This document shows positions 1 to 4,256 of a stretch of 8,520 nucleotides of DNA, piece by piece. Made by a program: the position numbers and the translations under genes. The stretch is taken from positions 1 to 8,520 of the forward strand of contig PXDL01000378.1 in the NCBI GenBank assembly GCA_003566395.1, written 5' to 3'. The notes under the pieces were generated by a model. That model worked only from the letters and a program-made list of their open reading frames with translations. It was not told the origin of the DNA and did not search any database. This stretch comes from Balneolia bacterium. GTDB lineage: Bacteria > Bacteroidota > Rhodothermia > Balneolales > Cyclonatronaceae. The stretch's first letter is position 1. Each line of letters begins with the position of its first letter.

Positions 1-884
1 CGGCGGTGTGCTTCCGGGGCTTCCTCCAGCGTAAAGGTTGCCTCCATAAGAGGTTTCACCCTTGCGTCTTTAAGCATATCAGCCACTTCGCTTAATTCGG
101 TGCCGGAGGGTTTTGTGATGATAAAGTGTGCGGTTTTGTCCCGTAAAAAGTTGAACGCCTGATGGAAGAAGAGTCCGTTGTTGGGAATCGTTGAAACGTA
201 TTTGCCGCCCTCCGCTATGATTGGCTTACACGCTCTAAAACCGCTCTTGCCTACGGCATCAAACACCGTGTGGAATGTCTCGCCGAGCTTTGTGAAGTCC
301 TGCCGGGTGTAATCTACAACCTCGTCAGCACCGAGGTCTTTTACAAGGCTCAGGTTTTTAGTACTGCACACGGCCGTGACCTCCGTCCCAAGCGCTTTGG
401 CGATTTGCACGGCAAAGGAACCCACGCCCCCCGACGCCCCGTTTACCAGCACCTTGTCGCCCGCTTTAATGCCGTTTCTTTTGCGGAAAGCCTGTAAAGC
501 CGTAAGCGAGGCAAGTGGCGTTGCCGCCGCCGTAACCATATCGGTACCATCGGGTATTAATGCAAGTTGATCTTCTTGTACGGCAACGTACTCTGCATAG
601 GCTCCGCCCTTATAATCGAGCATCCCGAATACGCGGTCTCCTTTTCGGAACCTGCCGTCACCGGCTTCTTCCACCACCCCGGCCAGGTCACCGCCCGGAA
701 TGCGTGGAAACTTTCGCCCTGCAATAAACTTCATCGAGCCGTTGCGAATCTTATAATCTACGGGATTGACTCCGGCTGCGTTCACCTTTACAAGTACCTG
801 TCCCGCCTCCGCAACAGGACGATCCACTTCCTGAAGCTGCAAAACCTCCGGAGTTCCGAACTGGTTATAGCATATTGCTTTCAT
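1..884 (-). CDS. NADPH:quinone oxidoreductase-like zinc-independent alcohol dehydrogenase (MDR family), 3' end cut by window edge
   Basis: This medium-chain dehydrogenase/reductase probably uses NADPH to reduce quinones or enones in the cytoplasm. The strand reads open from an ATG at 884-882 to the left edge, giving 294 complete codons with no stop. It starts MKAICYNQFGTPEVLQLQEV, the usual N-terminus of quinone oxidoreductases, and has a GroES-like half to about residue 120 (PGGDLAGVVE near 63-72). The Rossmann half has the glycine-rich NGASGGVGSFAVQIAK motif at 148-163. VCSTKN at 172-177 lies where NADP 2'-phosphate contacts fall in this family. LGADEVVDY follows at 184-192. The four-cysteine structural zinc lobe of true alcohol dehydrogenases is absent, which favours the zeta-crystallin/QOR branch. 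The family is usually about 310-330 residues, so only some 20-40 C-terminal residues should be missing. No Shine-Dalgarno is evident. The gene is transcribed away from the 1129 operon. The physiological substrate is unknown. Confidence 0.93.
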   Translation of the reverse strand, partial: MKAICYNQFGTPEVLQLQEVDRPVAEAGQVLVKVNAAGVNPVDYKIRNGSMKFIAGRKFPRIPGGDLAGVVEEAGDGRFRKGDRVFGMLDYKGGAYAEYVAVQEDQLALIPDGTDMVTAAATPLASLTALQAFRKRNGIKAGDKVLVNGASGGVGSFAVQIAKALGTEVTAVCSTKNLSLVKDLGADEVVDYTRQDFTKLGETFHTVFDAVGKSGFRACKPIIAEGGKYVSTIPNNGLFFHQAFNFLRDKTAHFIITKPSGTELSEVADMLKDARVKPLMEATFTLEEAPEAHR

Positions 885-1034
885 GTGCTTAGAGTTTGAT
901 GATCTGTTTTTAAGTTTCGTAAATGATTGGGTTGGCCTCCATTCTAATTCAATATTTTAAGATAACGTAATTATGGAAACGGATTTTTATACAACGTTTC
1001 TCTGATACGCACAGTCGAGCACCATGCCAGTTCC

Positions 1035-1066
1035 AAAAAAAATGCCTGCGATTCCGTACTCAGGCA
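1035..1066 (-). terminator. Rho-independent-like terminator on the minus strand, without an obvious gene
   Basis: Read on the minus strand, TGCCTG (1066-1061) pairs perfectly with CAGGCA (1048-1043) across a 12-nt loop. It is followed at once by eight T (1042-1035). On the plus strand the tract is A8 before the hairpin, so any terminator function is directional, toward the left. No convincing minus-strand gene lies to its right. It sits about 150 bp upstream of the oxidoreductase start, so it may shield that gene from antisense transcription, act as a leader attenuator, or end a small RNA. The 6-bp stem is short, which limits confidence. Confidence 0.5.
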
Positions 1067-1082
1067 GAGGCTGAAAAATTCG

Positions 1083-1090
1083 TATATTTG
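1083..1090 (+). promoter_or_regulatory. Possible -7 promoter box (TATATTTG) for the 1129 operon
   Basis: TATATTTG matches the Bacteroidota sigma-ABfr -7 consensus TAnnTTTG exactly. Transcription would then begin near 1096-1098, leaving a leader of about 30 nt before the ATG at 1129. I do not see a clear TTTG/TTG -33 element at the expected 19-21-bp spacing, so the call rests on the -7 match and its position alone. Confidence 0.35.
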
Positions 1091-1128
1091 AAGATTGAAA
1101 ATAAACCGATGACTCTTTACAACGTTCA

Positions 1129-1485
1129 ATGATTTATACCGACAAGACATTTTTCCTTTGCCGCATCCCGCTTAGCGCCGAAGGCCCTGCTGATGTGGAA
1201 ATTGTGACAAAAGCTGAAAATATTGAAGATTTTCCTCGCGTGTTTACCGAGTACGAAGAATTGCGGAAACATGCGTTTAATGAGGACGGGCTTTTTAGCG
1301 TAGTACGTGCCGATGAGCTGTTCATCGTGGTTCGTACAGCCGGGGAAAAAGCTGCCAAAGAGCTGGCTTTTGAAGATTCGCGCGCGAACCTCATCACCAA
1401 TTTGCAGCATAAGGTGATGCAAAATAAAGACAAGGAAGCATCGGCCATCTTGAAAAAAGTCCACGAAGTGGAAACCAGGGTCTGA
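1129..1485 (+). CDS. Conserved-looking hypothetical protein, 118 aa
   Basis: I do not recognise this family. The protein is soluble and charged, with no signal peptide or membrane segment. The N-terminal part (about 5-70) alternates short hydrophobic strands and acidic stretches (TFFLCRIPL near 7-15, GLFSVVRADELFIVVRT at 54-70), suggesting a small alpha/beta domain. The rest (about 71-118) is rich in Lys, Glu and Ala and is probably helical or coiled coil. The ATG is preceded by an A/T-rich stretch rather than a Shine-Dalgarno. It overlaps the stop of a seven-codon reading frame (1109-1132) as ATGA. A TPR gene starts 39 bp after the stop on the same strand, so the two are probably cotranscribed. 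Open frames on the opposite strand here have unnatural composition and look like shadows. Reality of the gene is likely; function is unknown. Confidence 0.7.
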   Translation: MIYTDKTFFLCRIPLSAEGPADVEIVTKAENIEDFPRVFTEYEELRKHAFNEDGLFSVVRADELFIVVRTAGEKAAKELAFEDSRANLITNLQHKVMQNKDKEASAILKKVHEVETRV

Positions 1486-1524
1486 TCAGCGCCCGACTCA
1501 ACCCGCAAAACCGAATAGAATCTG

Positions 1525-2067
1525 ATGAGTGAGCTGAAGCCGCAGCTGCTCAGGCTTTCCGAAGAAATCGTATCGCTTTCCGACCGCATGGATGAGATCG
1601 AATTCGAGGAATCCGGAAGCGAGCGTTATAAAATCATTTCCCGACTGAAAGCCATAGGAGATGAGCTGGTCGGAATACTTGAAAAGGCTCAGGGTGATGA
1701 CCTCGCCTTTACTCATTTTGCGCTCGGCTCGGTTTGTGCGCTGCTCGGTTATTTCAAGAAAGCCGAAGAAGCCTACGACGCCGCTTTGGACCACTGGCCG
1801 GACCACGTGGGTATTTTAAACGAAGCCTACGATGTGCTGATTGAACTTGGTAAATTCGAAAAAGCCAAGAACTTCATTGAACGAAGCATGAAGCACGGAG
1901 GCGAAACCCCGGACGTGCTCTATAACTACGCCTCACTAATCTCCCACATGGGCCGCATCGATGAAGCGAGAATTACGCTTATAAACGCACTGGCCCGCTT
2001 CCCGAACGACCGTGGCATGAAAGCTTTACTTCAGGAGCTGGACCTGGCCAAAGCCCAAAAGCAATAG
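1525..2067 (+). CDS. Tetratricopeptide-repeat (TPR) protein, 180 aa
   Basis: This small cytoplasmic protein is built mainly of TPR helix pairs and probably acts as a protein-protein scaffold. No signal peptide or catalytic motif is present. Residues 1-57 are helical and acidic (SEEIVSLSDRMDEIEFEE near 12-29). Three TPR-like units follow at roughly 60-93, 94-127 and 128-161. They show the typical small/large pattern: ALGSVCALLGYFKKAEEAYD in unit 1, LGKFEKAKNFIERSM in unit 2 and YASLISHMGRIDEARITL in unit 3. Each ends near a Pro, as in WPD and FPND. The ATG start has no clear Shine-Dalgarno. It lies 39 bp downstream of the 118-residue hypothetical gene, so the partner may be that protein (inference). 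The next gene on the strand begins 257 bp later, past several inverted repeats, so the operon probably ends here. Confidence 0.85.
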   Translation: MSELKPQLLRLSEEIVSLSDRMDEIEFEESGSERYKIISRLKAIGDELVGILEKAQGDDLAFTHFALGSVCALLGYFKKAEEAYDAALDHWPDHVGILNEAYDVLIELGKFEKAKNFIERSMKHGGETPDVLYNYASLISHMGRIDEARITLINALARFPNDRGMKALLQELDLAKAQKQ

Positions 2068-2122
2068 GTCAGGATTGCCGGACAGGCAGATTCACGGTGG
2101 TGTAAAAAACCCGCTTTGGATA

Positions 2123-2132
2123 TTGTTAACAA
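2123..2132. repeat. Perfect 10-bp palindrome TTGTTAACAA
   Basis: A self-complementary 10-mer lies in the spacer between the TPR gene and the pseudouridine synthase gene. It could be a transcription-factor half-site pair, but palindromes of this length and A/T content can occur by chance, and no regulator gene is next to it. Confidence 0.3.
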
Positions 2133-2209
2133 GTTCCTGAAATTAGATGCGTTGGCTGGGCTGATCGGAAAGTTACATGTGTTTCCCTGCTGCATCACTA
2201 AACCGGGAT

Positions 2210-2245
2210 TGACGCGAATTGCGTCAGGAAGGAAGATAGTTCCTG
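2210..2245. repeat. Two overlapping inverted repeats in the spacer before the pseudouridine synthase gene
   Basis: TGACGC (2210-2215) pairs with GCGTCA (2221-2226) around a 5-nt spacer GAATT. CAGGAA (2225-2230) pairs with TTCCTG (2240-2245) around nine bases. The two stems share bases 2225-2226, so in RNA they would largely exclude each other, and in DNA they could be separate binding sites. Neither is followed by a T tract, so neither looks like a terminator. Confidence 0.35.
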
Positions 2246-2283
2246 AATACACGAGCCCGGCAAAACAGTTTTAAGAAATTAAC

Positions 2284-2307
2284 ATCCCGTAAAACCGGGA
2301 TACTTTT
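2284..2307 (+). terminator. Weak hairpin with short T tract; terminator or leader hairpin
   Basis: ATCCCG (2284-2289) pairs with CGGGAT (2296-2301) across the loop TAAAAC. AC and four T follow. It could end readthrough from the TPR operon. It lies only 18 bp before the GTG of the next gene, and TACTTTTA (2301-2308) is one base off a TAnnTTTG -7 box, so the same site could instead be the promoter region of the pseudouridine synthase gene. Confidence 0.35.
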
Positions 2308-2324
2308 AATAATATTCAGAAGGT

Positions 2325-3038
2325 GTGCTGATCAAGAAATTGAGTCCCAAAAAAAAATATAGCTATACCATTTTATATGAAGACCGCCACGTTATGGCGG
2401 TAGATAAACCGGCAGGCCTGCTAACCGTACCCATACCGGGCATGGTTTCGGTGAATCTTCAAAGCCTTGTTCAGCACGATCACGGCCCGAAAGTTCGGCC
2501 TGTACACAGAATAGACCGTTATACATCCGGAATTGTGCTGTTTGCAAAAACTGGAAAAGCGCGCCATAATCTGGTAAAACAATTTCGGTTTCACAGTGCC
2601 AGAAGAAGTTACCTTGCACTGGTCAGGGGGAAGGTAGAGCCGAAAACCGGCACGCTCGTTCACTTTTTGAAGCGCATCAGTAAAGGGTTCCGGAACGTGG
2701 TGGTTAAAGGGCCCGAAGAAGGCGGTTCCAAAGCGGAGCTGAACTACGAAGTACTGGAGACCTTCCCCGCATCCACTCTGGTTAAAGTAGATCTGGTTAC
2801 CGGCCTGAAGAACCAAATCCGGGTGCAATTAAACGAGCAGGGATATCCGCTTATAGGGGATCGGCATTACAGCCGCAAAGAAGCCGACGAACCGTGGATC
2901 GATCGTCAGGCTCTTCACGCTGCCGAGCTTGGAGTAATTCACCCTATTCACGGCAAAGAGCTAACATTCAGAAGCCCGCTGCCTGCCGACATGCAGAAAT
3001 TGATCGATGTGTATAAAACGCGCCGGAAATCGCCTTAG
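2325..3038 (+). CDS. RluA-family RNA pseudouridine synthase, 237 aa, GTG start
   Basis: This enzyme isomerises specific uridines to pseudouridine in rRNA or tRNA. The family core begins at about residue 13 (YSYTILYEDRHVMAVDKPAG). The catalytic motif is HRIDRYTSG at 61-69, with Asp64 as the expected nucleophile. RSYLALVRGKV follows at 94-104. The third motif is TGLKNQIRVQL at 159-169, then GDRHYS at 178-183. LHAAELGVIHPIHGKELTF at 197-215 is the usual C-terminal block. There is no S4 domain, so it resembles the short RluA/TruC-like forms; the exact target base cannot be assigned. The third motif departs from the common TGRxHQIRVH at two conserved positions. The start is GTG at 2325, because an in-frame TAA lies at 2310-2312 and the first ATG (2394) would remove the first core strand; TTG at 2340 is the alternative. 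Codons 9-11 form an A9 run. The stop is 12 bp from that of the convergent methyltransferase. Confidence 0.93.
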   Translation: MLIKKLSPKKKYSYTILYEDRHVMAVDKPAGLLTVPIPGMVSVNLQSLVQHDHGPKVRPVHRIDRYTSGIVLFAKTGKARHNLVKQFRFHSARRSYLALVRGKVEPKTGTLVHFLKRISKGFRNVVVKGPEEGGSKAELNYEVLETFPASTLVKVDLVTGLKNQIRVQLNEQGYPLIGDRHYSRKEADEPWIDRQALHAAELGVIHPIHGKELTFRSPLPADMQKLIDVYKTRRKSP

Positions 3039-3050
3039 CCGGAGTTCAGC

Positions 3051-3809
3051 TTACTTCCGACGGGCCAGAATAATCAGGCGCGGGCTTGTTTCCGGGTGAT
3101 GTGTTCGGCCGTCGTAATCACCGAAAAAGCTTTCACAAAGCAAGCCCCGGCTCTTAAGCTCCGACTCAAACCAAGGCCGGTCATACAGCTTTACCTGCTC
3201 GGTAAACGTTTGAGGACGGGCGTTATCCTTATGAAATGTCATTCGCTTGATCACCGTGTTATTTTCGATATGGCGCTTGATTTCAACCTTAAATCCGTTC
3301 ACTGATTTTTTTTCTTCGGCAACCAGATTTTCGGCCACCAGACCCGCGTTAAGATAGTCGATAATCAGCAAGCCACCCGGTTGTACGCTCCGGCACATAT
3401 TGGAAAGAATGCCTGTATTTTCTTCATCCGTATTCAGGTATCCGAAACTTGTGAACAGATTTACCACAAGCGGATAGGTGTAGGTGAGAGGTGTACGCAG
3501 ATCATGAACCCGGAAACGAAGCCGGCTTGAAAATGAAAGGGTTTTACGGATTGACTCTGCTTTTTCTATAGACTTTTCCGACAAGTCCACGCCCGTAACT
3601 TCATATCCCATGCGCGCCAGATTTATGCTGTGTCTTCCGCGTCCGCATCCGGCATCCAGCACGGGGCTGAAACGCGACGCAGGCGCATGAGACGCAATCA
3701 ACCGGGCCAGTTTTTTAGCTTCGGCCATATCTCTGTTGGCGTAGAGTTGTTCGTAAAGCGGAGTATCGAACCAGGTTTCAAACCAGGCTTCATCAGGGTT
3801 TTGATCCAA
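3051..3809 (-). CDS. Class I SAM-dependent methyltransferase, about 252 aa, TTG start
   Basis: This is a cytoplasmic Rossmann-fold methyltransferase of unknown substrate. Numbered from TTG at 3809-3807, motif I is VLDAGCGRGRHS at 50-61, the SAM-binding glycine loop. The ribose-binding acid is Asp in VTGVDLS at 71-77. HDLRTPL lies at 102-108, NLFTSFGYLN at 117-126 and QPGGLLIIDYLN at 143-154. The C-terminal third is strand-rich and ends in SPRLIILARRK. The N-terminal AWFETWFDTPLYEQLYANRD block is typical of a group of small methyltransferases in Bacteroidota and usually lies close to the start. No ATG exists between the upstream in-frame stop (TAG at 3884-3882) and that block. TTG at 3857 would add 16 residues encoded by a T8/A-rich tract that looks more like leader DNA, so I favour 3809, with 3857 possible. 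It converges on the pseudouridine synthase gene. The target, RNA or small molecule, cannot be told. Confidence 0.87.
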   Translation of the reverse strand: MDQNPDEAWFETWFDTPLYEQLYANRDMAEAKKLARLIASHAPASRFSPVLDAGCGRGRHSINLARMGYEVTGVDLSEKSIEKAESIRKTLSFSSRLRFRVHDLRTPLTYTYPLVVNLFTSFGYLNTDEENTGILSNMCRSVQPGGLLIIDYLNAGLVAENLVAEEKKSVNGFKVEIKRHIENNTVIKRMTFHKDNARPQTFTEQVKLYDRPWFESELKSRGLLCESFFGDYDGRTHHPETSPRLIILARRK

Positions 3810-3857
3810 AACGGGGTAATAATTTAGTTTTAAAAAAAATATGAGAAGGTTTTGCAA

Positions 3858-4256
3858 AACCGTTCTTTTGCCGGTCTTCTGCTATGTCACAAAAATGAAA
3901 TCCTCGAATAGATAACCTATGCTCCGGTTTCGTTCTTGTTCCGGCGTTGAATACAACCAAAATTTCACGTTTATCAACGCCTTCTATGAGCCTGTTTATT
4001 TGCATGAAAAGGAATATGTGCGAAAAAATAAAATCGGAGCTTATAAAGGTTAACTTTTTCGTAATATACTTTATATTGAAAGGGCTTCCAGAAATTCATG
4101 TGTGGTTTACATATGCCTAAGTCTTGGCATTGAAAGCTCCGGAAGCTAACAACAACTACGGCGGGCCGTCCGCAGAGATACAAGTTAAGGTAGAAGTGTC
4201 CTGCAATTATATATCCAAGAAAAGCCCGTACATATACTAAATATAAACTAACACTT
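3858..4256. other. Divergent non-coding region between methyltransferase and TonB receptor genes
   Basis: About 400 bp with no convincing gene. Short open frames here have no recognisable protein features. It must hold the start signals of both flanking genes, but I find no exact TAnnTTTG box; TTTATTTG (3995-4002) is one base off on the plus strand. The part next to the receptor start (about 4201-4256) is A/T-rich without a Shine-Dalgarno, as expected in this group. A nested inverted repeat (4084-4146) and a short GC-rich patch (4158-4173) suggest a structured leader. I see no TPP or cobalamin riboswitch motifs. Confidence 0.6.
4084..4146 (+). repeat. Nested inverted repeat in the leader of the TonB receptor gene
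   Basis: GCTTCC (4084-4089) can pair with GGAAGC (4141-4146), enclosing a second stem ATGCC (4113-4117)/GGCAT (4126-4130) with an 8-nt loop. It ends about 110 bp before the receptor ATG. A regulatory RNA element or operator is possible. The long distance between the outer arms makes chance a real alternative. Confidence 0.3.

Noticed and set aside
1126..1589. Open reading frames on the minus strand opposite the 118-residue gene (112 and 151 codons)
   Set aside because: Their translations are rich in Ser, Cys, His and Phe with no domain pattern, and they lie antisense to a more natural protein. The nearby minus-strand terminator keeps the question slightly open, so it is noted as a separate finding.
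3861..3944. Two 14-bp near-identical direct repeats (CGTTCTTTTGCCGG and CGTTCTTGTTCCGG) 70 bp apart
   Set aside because: Only 12 of 14 bases match, there is no third copy, and the flanks do not match. Chance similarity is likely.
3793..4005. 70-codon minus-strand frame overlapping the methyltransferase start
   Set aside because: There is no recognisable family, and it overlaps the start region of a real gene in another frame. It looks like chance.
3858..4256. Cobalamin or TPP riboswitch ahead of the TonB receptor
   Set aside because: Neither the B12-box nor the TPP core motifs (CTGAGA and the ACCTGAT-type element) are visible on the plus strand.
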